From CAIMUS01 sp046347625 (GTDB taxonomy: Bacteria > Pseudomonadota > Gammaproteobacteria > Competibacterales > Competibacteraceae), in contig JAXMFU010000004.1 of the NCBI GenBank assembly GCA_046347625.1, positions 124,001 through 188,000 of the forward strand: a stretch of 64,000 nucleotides of DNA, given 5' to 3'. This document shows, one piece after another, positions 16,748 through 27,100 of this stretch. Every line of letters starts with the position of its first letter. Within the stretch, counting starts at the first letter, position 1. The notes under the pieces were generated by a model that searched no databases, was not told the origin of the DNA, and worked only from the letters and a program-made list of their open reading frames with translations. The position numbers were made by a program, and so were the translations under genes.

Positions 16748-18895
16748 TCAGTCGCTGACGATGGCCCCTTTTTCACGCTTTAATAAAGGTCGATTAGCGA
16801 TTCCTAGACCTATGGCAAACTGAACATTCCAGAGAAGTTCTACCATTCCGAACCTGAACGACGGTATTAATAACACCCCGGCGGCGGCCGCTAGACTGAA
16901 CCTCTCTGCGAATGTTGCATTCGTTGCAATGACCTGCTCATAATCCTGGGCCAGTTCTAACAGCACCGGTAGCTGCATCAAATCATCATTCATCAGCACG
17001 ATCTGCGCGGCGTCGATGGCGACCGTGGTGGCACCCCGTAAGGAAATCGACACCGTCGCCTGGCGCAAGGCGATAGCATCATTAATGCCATCGCCAACGA
17101 AGCATACCTGCTGACCCTGTGCTTGCAATTGTTTGATCCGTTCCGTCTTTTGCTCTGGAAGCGTATTGGCGAAGTAGCCCGTCATGCCAAGCTCAGCGGC
17201 GAGCTTACGGGTAGGTGCGTCCTGATCACCAGAAAGGATATAAACCGCCAGGCCGCGTTGCTTGAGCCAGTCAATGACCCGCTTGGCTTGTGGCCGCAGG
17301 GCCGCGGCAAGTTCGATCGCTCCCACGACCTTGGTTTCCACTGCCAGCAATACCAGGGAATGCCCCTGCTCCTGGCAAGCGTCTTGCGCCCGCCGTAAAC
17401 TTGCAGGTAATCTCAAGTGCTCCATCTCCATGAAGCGCCCGCTGCCGACCCGCACCCGTTGTCCCTCCAGCCACATGGTCAACCCATAGCCCAGCTCGTA
17501 GTGGGCCTTGTCCATGGCAGGAAGTACTAGTTGCCGTTTCGCCGCCTCTGCCAAGATCGCCTGCGCGATGGGGTGGGTCTGGCGCTGTTCAACCGCTGCC
17601 GCGAGCGTTAGCACTTGCGCTTCGCTATACCCGGAACGAGTATGAATCTGGACGACCCTTGGCTGTTCCAAGGTGAGTGTGCCGGTTTTATCAAACACAA
17701 TCGTGTCAATCCCCGGCAACCGTTCCAGGACACGCCCATCCTTGATGAGAATACCTCGTTGTGCGCCAGCCTGCAGTCCATTTAAGAGGGTCAGGAGTCG
17801 CAGCGGTATCGTGCCGATGAGAAAATTACACCCCAGCGTCGCCACCGCCGTTTGGGGACCGCCCCGGATCCACCCGAGCGCGCCCCCGGCCAGCATCGGT
17901 ACGCGCGTCTTTTCCAGGCTTTTAAACTGATCCACGAGGCGGATTTCCTGGCGCTCGACAGTGCGATTGAGGATGTCGCCGATCCGCCCCGCCGTGGTTT
18001 CGATTCCGGTTTTCTCCACCCGAACATGAATGCGTCCCCCAAGTACCAGGGTAGAGGCCAGTACGGGGTCACCCACCGTTTTTTCGGTGGGTTGTGACTC
18101 ACCGGTCAACCGGTGCTGATCCAGTGTGGCTACCCCATGTACAATGATGCCATCGATAGGAACGACTTGTCCGGCGTCCAGCACGAGAATATCCCCCCGT
18201 TGCAGCCGCTCGAACGGGATCTCCATTTCCACACCGTCCAGGATCACCCACACTTGCTGAGGTTGCTGGTAGAAGAGATGGCTGAGCAGATAGCGAGCCA
18301 TCGACCTGGTCAACAGTTCGATTTTATGGCACAGATTACCGAACACAAGACCAATAGTGCCCACTAGATAATGGCCTCCGAGCCATAGCCCGACCAGATA
18401 CAGCAGCGTCAGGTGCATGATGCTGAAACGGCGCTCCTCAATAGCGACACGCCAGCCTTCCTGGAGGCCTAGCCAGAAATTATAGATCCCGATGGCCACC
18501 ACAATGGGGGTGAGCGGCCAGCCGGTCAAATGTGCCAGTGCCAGCAGCCCAAGTGCACCTATTCCAAGGGCAAGGGTACGATTGGTCTGCTTCTCGAGGG
18601 GGCTGAGCTTCTGCTGCTCATGGCCGGTGAGCAGCCGCAACTGTTCATTCCACAGATGGCCTGTCAGCCAGGGGTCGAGGTGAGTTTGAATAAACGCCTG
18701 ATAGTGCTCATCCAGCCGGGCCAGATAGGTATGGGCCCGGTCTATAAGTGTCGGGAGGGGGGGACGTGGCTCACTGCTCGTGGCCGATGGCTGCGGTACA
18801 GTGGGCCCCTCTATCAGGGAGGGGGGACGTTGTTTGGGCATGACAGCCATGCTGACGACACCAACCACGATCCAGTAAGCGATGAAGATAGGCAT
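16748..18895 (-). CDS. P-type ATPase related to heavy-metal P1B pumps but lacking the CPx motif
   Basis: A 715-residue P-type ATPase. Catalytic parts are complete: actuator loop HRLTGESQP (about residue 265), phosphorylation site FDKTGTLTLEQP (about 400), the HP motif in QTHPIAQAIL (about 441) and hinge VGDGINDAIAL (about 600). In the membrane segment before DKTG, where P1B pumps have CPC, SPC or TPC, the sequence is FLIGTIPLRLLTLLNG, with one Pro but no Cys next to it. No N-terminal metal-binding domain is seen, only about 110 mostly polar residues after an initial hydrophobic stretch. The substrate is therefore unclear. It runs with the cluster, 92 bp after the sulfotransferase gene, so it may export or condition something for the pathway, or be unrelated. 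Confidence 0.85.
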   Translation of the reverse strand: MPIFIAYWIVVGVVSMAVMPKQRPPSLIEGPTVPQPSATSSEPRPPLPTLIDRAHTYLARLDEHYQAFIQTHLDPWLTGHLWNEQLRLLTGHEQQKLSPLEKQTNRTLALGIGALGLLALAHLTGWPLTPIVVAIGIYNFWLGLQEGWRVAIEERRFSIMHLTLLYLVGLWLGGHYLVGTIGLVFGNLCHKIELLTRSMARYLLSHLFYQQPQQVWVILDGVEMEIPFERLQRGDILVLDAGQVVPIDGIIVHGVATLDQHRLTGESQPTEKTVGDPVLASTLVLGGRIHVRVEKTGIETTAGRIGDILNRTVERQEIRLVDQFKSLEKTRVPMLAGGALGWIRGGPQTAVATLGCNFLIGTIPLRLLTLLNGLQAGAQRGILIKDGRVLERLPGIDTIVFDKTGTLTLEQPRVVQIHTRSGYSEAQVLTLAAAVEQRQTHPIAQAILAEAAKRQLVLPAMDKAHYELGYGLTMWLEGQRVRVGSGRFMEMEHLRLPASLRRAQDACQEQGHSLVLLAVETKVVGAIELAAALRPQAKRVIDWLKQRGLAVYILSGDQDAPTRKLAAELGMTGYFANTLPEQKTERIKQLQAQGQQVCFVGDGINDAIALRQATVSISLRGATTVAIDAAQIVLMNDDLMQLPVLLELAQDYEQVIATNATFAERFSLAAAAGVLLIPSFRFGMVELLWNVQFAIGLGIANRPLLKREKGAIVSD

Positions 18896-18987
18896 GGTAA
18901 GCGGCCAAATAGTGACGTAGGAAAGGAAGGAGAGTCATGATCGGGACGGTACAGCGGGCACAGATAGGGTGCAGTGAACTGGCGTCA

Positions 18988-19737
18988 TCAATGCCTGGTT
19001 GAGCATCGGTACTGACGTAGGAATTGATAAATTTCATTGCACTTTTCAAACGTATCGACCAACTGTTCAGGTAATGCCTCGGTACTGGCTTTATAGGGCC
19101 GAAAACAGGTCGATTTCCAGGCCGCATCGTACCAGGGCTTTTCCGCATCCGGCAGCTTACTATCGTCCTTTGCCGGCCAGCTCAACATGGCCTCCGTGAA
19201 TTCAACGCCGACAGCATCACAGAGAAGAGAGAGCGTTCGGCGTGGATTATCCTGGAGATCGCGGGCGTCGATAACAGGGGGAATCGCTCCACGGGTCTTA
19301 TGAATGTAATCGAACAGCTTCTTGAGAGCGGCCCACCCCGTTTGTTCGAATGTGAACTTGGGTACAAGCTTATGGAGCGATAAAAGCATATCCTTAGGAT
19401 CACGAATCAGAAAACAGTTGGTTAATTGCTCGATCCAGGCGATACCCATAGTTTCTTCTAGCAAATTGTGCGGCTGATGCTTTTGGTAGCCGATGCTTTT
19501 GCCTTCCGGTAGCGGGCCGGTCAGTTCCGAGATAACCTTGACCCAGTCGGTTTCACGACCGCCAGCAATGGCTTGTTCACGGGTAAAGCCAAAGTCCTCC
19601 CCTTTGAGGAAAATATAAGGCACCAGGAGCGGTTCGTCCCATACTGCAGTATCAGGACGATTCTCCCATGCCCGAAATAATACGGTGGCCAGACTGCGTG
19701 GCACAGCCCACATGGCAATGCGTTTTATTGCTTGCAA
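18988..19737 (-). CDS. PAPS-dependent sulfotransferase family protein
   Basis: A sulfotransferase-fold protein of 249 residues. The start is taken as TTG 19737, because GGAGAG lies about six bases upstream and the longer frame to 19764 reads into the IS630 end. The N-terminal 5'-phosphosulfate loop is MWAVPRSLATVLFRAW (about residues 9-24), and the 3'-phosphate motif is FLIRDPKDMLLSLHKL (about 130-145). It would transfer sulfate from PAPS to a hydroxyl. It follows the last PKS gene in the same direction, separated only by an IS630 insertion, and is probably part of the pathway. Its P-loop differs from the CurM-type SSPRSGST loop, so it is a different branch of the family. Confidence 0.8.
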   Translation of the reverse strand: MQAIKRIAMWAVPRSLATVLFRAWENRPDTAVWDEPLLVPYIFLKGEDFGFTREQAIAGGRETDWVKVISELTGPLPEGKSIGYQKHQPHNLLEETMGIAWIEQLTNCFLIRDPKDMLLSLHKLVPKFTFEQTGWAALKKLFDYIHKTRGAIPPVIDARDLQDNPRRTLSLLCDAVGVEFTEAMLSWPAKDDSKLPDAEKPWYDAAWKSTCFRPYKASTEALPEQLVDTFEKCNEIYQFLRQYRCSTRH

Positions 19738-19750
19738 GGTTACTCTCCTA

Positions 19751-20988
19751 GTGGTCTGTTTCAATGATTTTGACAGGTGTTCTTTGGTGGCATATGTTGG
19801 CAGAAGGAGGAATACTTATGGCCCATAAATACCTTGTTGACCTTACCGAAACTGAGCAGGCATACCTGCTCAAGCTGATCCAAAAAGGCAAACCGTCGGC
19901 GCGCAAGGTGGCACGTGCGCAAGTGTTGTTGCACGCCGCTGAAGGGGCGACCGATGACGAGATTGCGCACGCTCTCCACCTCGGTGTCTCGACCGTGCAT
20001 CGGACCCGCCAGCGTTTTGTTGACGAAGGACTCGTGCCCGCCTTAAGTGAGCGGCCACGACCGGGCAAGCGGCTGGCGTTGACCGGCAAACAGACCGCGT
20101 TCTTGATTGCGTTAGCCTGTAGCACGCCACCAGCGGGACGCCGCCGCTGGACCCTGCGGTTGCTGGCCGACCGCTTGATTGAACTCCAGCAAGTCGAAGC
20201 GGTTTCCCCCGCGACGGTGCACCGCGTCCTAAAAAAAACGACCTCAACCCGTGGCAGCGTAAAGAGTGGTGTATTCCCACGGTCAGTTCCGACTATGTCT
20301 GGCACCTGGAAGACGTATTGGACTTGTATGCCGAGCCATATGATGCCCGGCGTCCCCAAGTCTGCTTTGACGAAAGCCCGGTGCAACTGACCAGCGAAAA
20401 ACGCCACCCCTGCCGGTCCGACCCGGGCAGTCCGCCTGCTATGACTACGAGTACAAGCGCGAAGGGACGGCCAACCTGTTTCTGTTCGTGCAACCGTTGC
20501 AGGGCTGGCGCCACGTGAATGTGACCGCGCAGCGCACCAAGCAAGATTTTGCCCAGCAGATGAAGCTGCTGGTCGATGTCTATTTCCCGACGGCCGAGGT
20601 AATCCGGTTGGTGGTGGATAATCTCAATACCCATACGCCAGCCGCCCTCTACGAGGCCTTTGTACCCGCCGAAGCACGCCGGATCACCCGCAAGTTGGAG
20701 TTTCACTACACCCCCAAACATGGCAGTTGGCTCAATATGGCTGAATGTGAATTCGCCGTCCTGGCCAGCCAGTGTTTGGATCGCCGGATTGCCGAGATTG
20801 AGACCTTGCGTCGAGAAGTCTCGGCTTGGCAAACCCAGCGTAACCATCACCAAGCGAAGATCAAATGGCAGTTCGGCACCGACTCGGCACGCCTCAAACT
20901 CAAGCGACTGTATCCATCAGTAAAGGAACCTGAAGAAGCTCTTGTACAAGGAGAAGCCTAACCTGTCAAAATCATTGAAACAGACCAC
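19751..20988 (+). mobile_element. IS630-family insertion sequence between the last PKS gene and the sulfotransferase gene
   Basis: Perfect 28-bp terminal inverted repeats beginning GTGGTCTGTTTCAATGATTT lie at 19751-19778 and 20961-20988, with TA duplicated at 19749-19750 and 20989-20990. The element is 1238 bp. The insertion point is just upstream of the ribosome-binding site of the sulfotransferase gene. Confidence 0.95.
19818..20961 (+). pseudogene. IS630-family transposase with two frameshifts
   Basis: The start is ATG 19818 with AAGGAGG eight bases upstream. The first frame holds the helix-turn-helix (TDDEIAHALHLGVSTVHRTR). It breaks at an A8 run near 20231: one more A would continue VLKK into NDLNPWQRKEW. 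The second frame holds the first catalytic Asp (QVCFDESP) and breaks near 20410 at a C4 run. The third frame, open to 20961, holds VVDNLNTHTP (second Asp) and HGSWLNMAECEF (Glu). Two single-base deletions, both in homopolymers, are needed to explain this. The ends of the element are perfect, so loss of function may be recent. Confidence 0.88.
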
Positions 20989-21184
20989 TAGTTGAGAAAT
21001 TGATTGACGTCATTGCTGGTGAAGTAGTTATCCGCTCTTGCGTAGGAGCGAGCCGGCTCGCGAACCACACCGACTGACCGGCGACCGCTCGATTCGCGAG
21101 CCGGCTCGCGTCTACAGACGCTTTAAACGGGCCGTTGTAAGCGCTCACCGGTCCATAGAGCGCTCGACTGGTTACCGCTATGGT
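20989..21184. repeat. REP-like palindrome pair after the PKS operon
   Basis: GTAGGAGCGAGCCGGCTCGCGAA (about 21041-21063) and its inverted copy TTCGCGAGCCGGCTCGCG (about 21092-21109) form two self-palindromic units in opposite orientation, like a BIME. The motif resembles the Pseudomonas REP core. It lies 75-145 bp after the PKS stop codon and could stabilise or end the transcript. Confidence 0.75.
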
Positions 21185-24100
21185 TTATTCGGCAAGCTTG
21201 GAGGGCCGAATTACCTTGCTATTGCCAGCCTCGCAGATGACCTCAGCCAGTTCCAGCGGCGCCTCCAAGTGTAGGCTATGACCACCGTGTAGGATAACAG
21301 GCCGTACGTTCGGTATCGCGGTTTGAAGTAACTTTTTTTCTTCTTGTTCGAGCCAGCCACAGGCGCCGTAGACGACTGTAATGGGAACCTGGATGCGCGC
21401 CAGCATAGTTAGATATTCTTCCTGCGCTAACCCCTCATACAACCGTTCGACAGGGCTGTTAAGGCGTGCATCCCAACGCCAGACCAGGCCGCCTTCTTGA
21501 TCTTGGGTCAGACGTTCAGCCATTTGCAGCGCCATTTCTTCCGACATAGCAGGTGTGACTTGGCGCAAGCATTCAGCCGCGGTGCCAAGGTTAGCCATAA
21601 TGGCATGCCGTCGCGCTTTATCTACGGGAGATCTGTCCATGTCGCTCAGGTGAGTTGCGATTTGATCGGCAAATGTTTGCAGGCCGGCTCGGGCGGGTAA
21701 CATGGGCTCAACTAGAACTAAGCTGCTAATCCTGCCGGGGCGGACGTTGGTATAGAGCGTCGCAATCATAGAGCCAAGTGAATGCCCCACCAGGGTTACC
21801 GAGTTAAGGTCCAGTTGGCGTAGGATCCGATCGAGGTCTCCTATAAAATCTCGTAGCTGGTAACTCTCGCTTTGCCCTATATGACTGGAGTGTCCGTGGC
21901 CCCGCAAATCGGGGGCAATCACCCGATACCCATTCGCTACCAAGCTCCTTGCCACCATTTCCCAGCTTGCTCCATGATCCATAATCCCATGCACGCAAAC
22001 AAGGAGGACGTCATTGTCTGCACCCCATTCGCACACATTTAAAGTAAAGCCACCTACCTCCAGCTTGCGTTCATAAATGGGTAGGGGTGCGGTGGGCGGC
22101 GGCAATGGATATACACGTGGCGAGTCCGATGGTTGCACTGCTCGGTCAGCCGGGGGGCGGGTATCGTCATTGCCAGGGACAAGAAATAATGCTAAATACG
22201 TTGCCAGCGAAGTCACCGTCGGATAGTTGAAAACCGTCCCCGCCGGCAACTGGCAATTCAGCGTACTCTGGAGACGGTTGCGTAATTCCATCGAGGTTAA
22301 CGAATCCATTCCAATTTCACGGAAGTGTTTCGTCGTCGGAATTAAAGCGGCGCCGGCATAGTGTAGAATCTGAGCCACCTGCTCCTGAATATGAGTTAGC
22401 AGCAGTCGCGCTCGATCATCAGGGTTTCGGGCTGCCAGCTTTTCCAGGATAAGGTCTTTCTGAAACGCTGTTTTGGATTGCTGGAATCTGCGTAAAAAGG
22501 AACTACTGCTGCTAAAGCGTGACCAGTCGATAGGAACCACACCAATTTGAGCATAAGGTTGTGCGACTAAATGCTCCAGTAGCTTGACTCCCTGCCCAGG
22601 CGAGATGGCTCCCATCCCTGAGTGCTGCATCTGTGTCACAAGCCGGGCGGCTTGCCCAACCTCCGACCAGGCGCTCCAGTTAATAGCGAGCGCCGGTAGT
22701 CCGACCGAGCGCCGATAATGAGCTAAAGCATCTAAGAACGCATTCGCGGCCGCGTGATTGGCCTGCCCTGCCGAGCCAAGCAGTGAAGCCGCAGATGAAA
22801 AAAGGATAAAGAAATCCAGCGCAAGCTCTCTTGTCAGGGTGTGCAGGTGCCAGGCTCCCTCCACTTTAGGAGCCAAAACAGGGGTAAAGCGTGCCCAACT
22901 CTGGTTGACTAATGCACCATCATCGAGTACCCCGGCGGCATGAATCACTCCGCGCAGTGGATAAGCCGCGTCGATACTCGAGATCACAGCGGCGACCTGT
23001 TCGGCGTCTGTCACATCGGCTTGGACAATGGTTACCCTGGCCCCCTTCTGGATAAGGGCGTCAAGCTGGCGTTGGGCATCGGCTTTGGGTTTGCTACGTC
23101 CCATCACTACAAGCTGTCCCGCACCCTGCGCAACCAGCCACTGTGCGACCAGCAGCCCTAAGGCACCAAGGCCACCGGTGATAAGGTACGTCCCTGTCTC
23201 GCGAACCTTAACCGAGCAGGGTGCGTCTTCATGCTGCAGCCTCAGCCGCGTCAATCGGGCAACATGACGAACCTGGTGGCGGAAAGCCACGTGCTCTTCT
23301 ATCGACCCGGAACGCGGCGCCGACATTTCCTCCAATAGCGCCTGCGCTGCTTCTTGTGCGGTGGCCTGAGGGTCTAAATCCACCTGCACACACCCTACAT
23401 CTGGATACTCCAAAGCAATGACGTTGGCCATTCCCCATAGCAGGGATTGGGGAAGGCCAGGCAGTGCCGGATTGAGTTCTGCCGCCGGGTACTCGGAGCA
23501 GGCCACGGCCCCTTGCGTTACCAGCCAGAGTGAAGGGAGGGGTATCCGGTCGGTCATGGCTTGGATAAGAGGTAAGAGCGTACCGCAGCCAGCAAAAGCT
23601 GCCGCCTTTAACCTTTCGGCCGATAGGTTTTCCGGTGCCGTCGCTGTACCGCCCACGGTGAAATCTAAACTCCAGCCATGAATAATGCCGGACAGCTCGG
23701 GGTTGGCATCCAGGAGCGTGCGGTAGTCAGCATCCGCCGTCGGGTCGATTCGGAAGGTATGTTTGCCGATCTGCTCATAGTGGTCACCGGGCAGTACCAG
23801 GCACGGCTCCTCACCGCGGTCCCTAAGTAGCAGGGCCAAGGCTTGGCTGATTCCCTGGGTATCGGCAAAGATAAGCCAGCGTGAGTTTTTAGCATGCCGA
23901 TTCAGCACCTGTTGGGTATCCGAGCCGGATAGCCATTCAGGTCTATCGTGTTCGGACGCGAGTGGGCTGGATTCGGTGGGTGTTGACCATCGCGCTTGCA
24001 CTTGCCAATCAATTTGATAGAGCCAGTCATGCCAGGCTTCCTGGTGGAGGATTGCCTGGTGGGTGGTCGGTTTGATCTGCAAGCCCTGAATACTGGCAAT

Positions 24101-27100
24101 TAACTGTCCCTCGGTCGTACCGAGGCTGAAGTCGATGGTGATGGTTTCTTGCTGCCGGGAACGGATCCGGGCCTTACACCAGACTTCCATCCCTGGGGGG
24201 CTCACCCATTGCAGCCGTTCTACCCCAATGGGCAAATAGGTTTTTTCGTCCTCCAGGAAGAGGGCGCCCGCAACCTGGAGACACGCATCCGCCAGCGCTG
24301 GATGGAGCTTATACAGAGTGGTTTCTTGCATAAGGTTTTCCGGCAGCCGCACCCGCCCCAGCGCAATGCTCGCTCCGCGCCATAATTGTCTGATGAGACG
24401 GAAATTCGAGCCATAACCCAGGTTGCGTTCTTGGGAGATTCGATAGAACTCGTCGACATCGATCACCTCGGTTACGGCTGCCTGGAGGGCGGTTAAATCC
24501 ATCGTTTCCAACGGCAACGGATCAGCCGTCCGTAGATAGCCTTCAGCGTGTAGGTTCCAAGAACAGGCTGCCGCCGGATGCGCACTCGGGACACTGTCTG
24601 CGATGGCAGCATAGATTCGGCAGGTATATCCCGACCGCTCAGGCGTTAAACTGATTTGGACGGTTTTGCCGACCCCTTCTTCCGGGAGCCGGAGCGCTTG
24701 ATGAATGGCAAAATTATCAATCGCTAACTGCTCTGTTGCCAGCAGGGCGGCTCCTGCCTGTAGCGCCATCTCCAGATAGGCTGTGGTCGGCAGGATCACC
24801 TGCTCATAGACGCGGTGGTCGCTGAAATAAATCGGGAAATCGGCACCGAGCCGAGTTTCGAATAGAATTTCGTTATTCTGAAAGGCAACGCAATGAATTC
24901 GTTTGCCGAGCAGGGGGTGGCTATTACCGCCCGCTCGAGCAACCCCCTCGGACCGATGGGTACGCTTCGATAGCCAATACCGCTGGCGCTGCCAGGGATA
25001 GGTGGGCAGGATGACTTTACGGCGGCTATAGTCGCGGTCGAAGCTTTTCCAGTCAATCTCTACGCCACGTACATAGAGCTCGCCGAGGCTTTGGAGTAAC
25101 TGTTCCCAATCTTCGTGAATGGGCCATAATGAAGCCAGCCAGCTCACCTGGTGTGACCCGCTCCAGTTTTGTCGCCCCAGCCACAGGAGCACTGGCTGCG
25201 GTCCCACTTCCAGCATAACTTGACAGGATTCCGCCTCCAGCTGCTTGATGCCCGCCATAAAACGCACCGGCTCACGCAGATGTCGCCGCCAGTAGGCGGC
25301 ATCGATATGGTATAGCGGTTCGCCGGTCACATTCGAGATCAGTTTGATCCGTGGGGCGTGATAATGCACTTGCCGGGCGATCTGTTCGAATTCATCCAGT
25401 ACGGAATCCATCAGTGGCGAGTGCGATGCGTGCAGGATAGGCAGGCGCCGGCTGGTGATCCCAGCTTCTTTTAAAATAGATAACACCGTATCGACCGCGT
25501 CTGCGGACCCGGAAATGAGCGTTTCTTCCGGCCCATTCACGCCCGCTAGACTCACTTTGTCGGCGAACAGCGCTATGACTTCAGTGACTCGCGCAGGGCT
25601 GGCCAGCACGGCCGCTGTTGCGCCGCCGGAAGAGACCGCTTGAACCAGGCGAGCACGCCTGGCGATCAACTGCAGGCCCTCCTCCAGGCTGAAGACGCCC
25701 GCTATACAAGCGGCCGCATACTCTCCAGTGCTGTGACCCAGCACGATGTCCGGCTTAATACCCCAGGATTGCCACAGGGTGGCCAAGGCATATTCCAAGG
25801 CAAATAGCGCCGGTTGTGCGATCGCCGTCTCATCGATTGTAGAGTTTGCTTGGCATACCTCCGCATTGTCTGCCTGTCTCGATTCAGGATAGAGCACCGC
25901 CCGCAACGATTCTCCTAATAGCGGCCGCAGAGTCTTATCACAATGATCGATGAGGTGGCGGAAGAGAAGGTTGGTCGCATAGAGTTGCCGGCCCATGTCG
26001 ACATATTGCGAACCTTGGCCGGTGAACAGAAACGCGATTTTGGGTCTTGCCGGCAGGGCGCTGCCAATGGCCACCTGAAATGACCGCTTGCCCTCCACGA
26101 CAGTCCTCAGTTCGGACTGCAATTCGGACGCCGATTTGGCGGCCGCGCTGAGACGGTGTTGGAAATGCGACCGCCCGATGTTGGCAGTAAAACAGATATC
26201 ACCTGGCGGCAAGGTGGGGTGTTGGATCAGGTGGTCGGCATAGCGACTCGCCAACTCCAGCAAGCCCGCGTGGGTTTTGGCGGAGAGCGCCAACAGGTGC
26301 CAGGGCCGTTCCACTGCCGCCGGCATCGGCGCCGGCACCGGCGCTTCCTCCAATACCACATGGGCATTGGTACCGCTGAAACCAAACGCACTGACCCCGG
26401 CCAGACGCTTGCCGGTGCGCCAGAGGGTGAGACAGGTAGGCACCGTGACGGGTAAGTCCTCCCAGGGAATATGGGGATTGGGGGTGGAAAAATGGAGATT
26501 GGGGGGAATTTCTCCGTGTTGCAAGGCCAGCACTACTTTGATCAACCCGGCCATGCCAGCAGCCGCTTCCAAGTGACCGAGATTGGTTTTAACGGCGCCT
26601 AGAAGCAGGGGTTGCTCGCGTTCATGAAACACGGCACCCAAGGTGTTCACTTCAATCGGGTCACCGAGTGCGGTGCCGGTGCCGTGTGTCTCCACATAGC
26701 TGATCTGAGCGGGCGCAACGCCGGCATTGTTCAGGGCTTGGCGAATCACCGCCTGCTGGGCGCGACCGCTGGGCGCCGTCAGACCATTGGTGCGCCCGTC
26801 CTGATTGAGTGCGCTGCCCCGGATCGACGCTAGGACGTTATCCCCGTCGGCCAGCGCGTTCGAGAGTCGCTTGAGGACCACGACCCCGCAGCCTTCGCTA
26901 CGGACGTAACCGTCGGCGGTCGCCGCAAAGGTCTTGCAGCGACCATCGGCGGCTATGGCGCCGGCTTGGTAAAACGCGGTGGTGACGTCGGAAGTGAGCA
27001 GAGCATTCACTCCGCCCGCCAAAGCCAGATCACACTCACCGTTGCGCAGGCTGGTTACAGCCAGATGGACCGCCACTAATGAAGAAGAACAGGCGGTGTT

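Noticed and set aside
19737..19764. Sulfotransferase start at 19764
   Set aside because: These codons come from the IS630 terminal repeat; the TTG at 19737 has a native GGAGAG site and must have served before the insertion.
19748..20407. Minus-strand ORF of 219 residues
   Set aside because: It is antisense to the IS630 transposase and starts and ends within the element.
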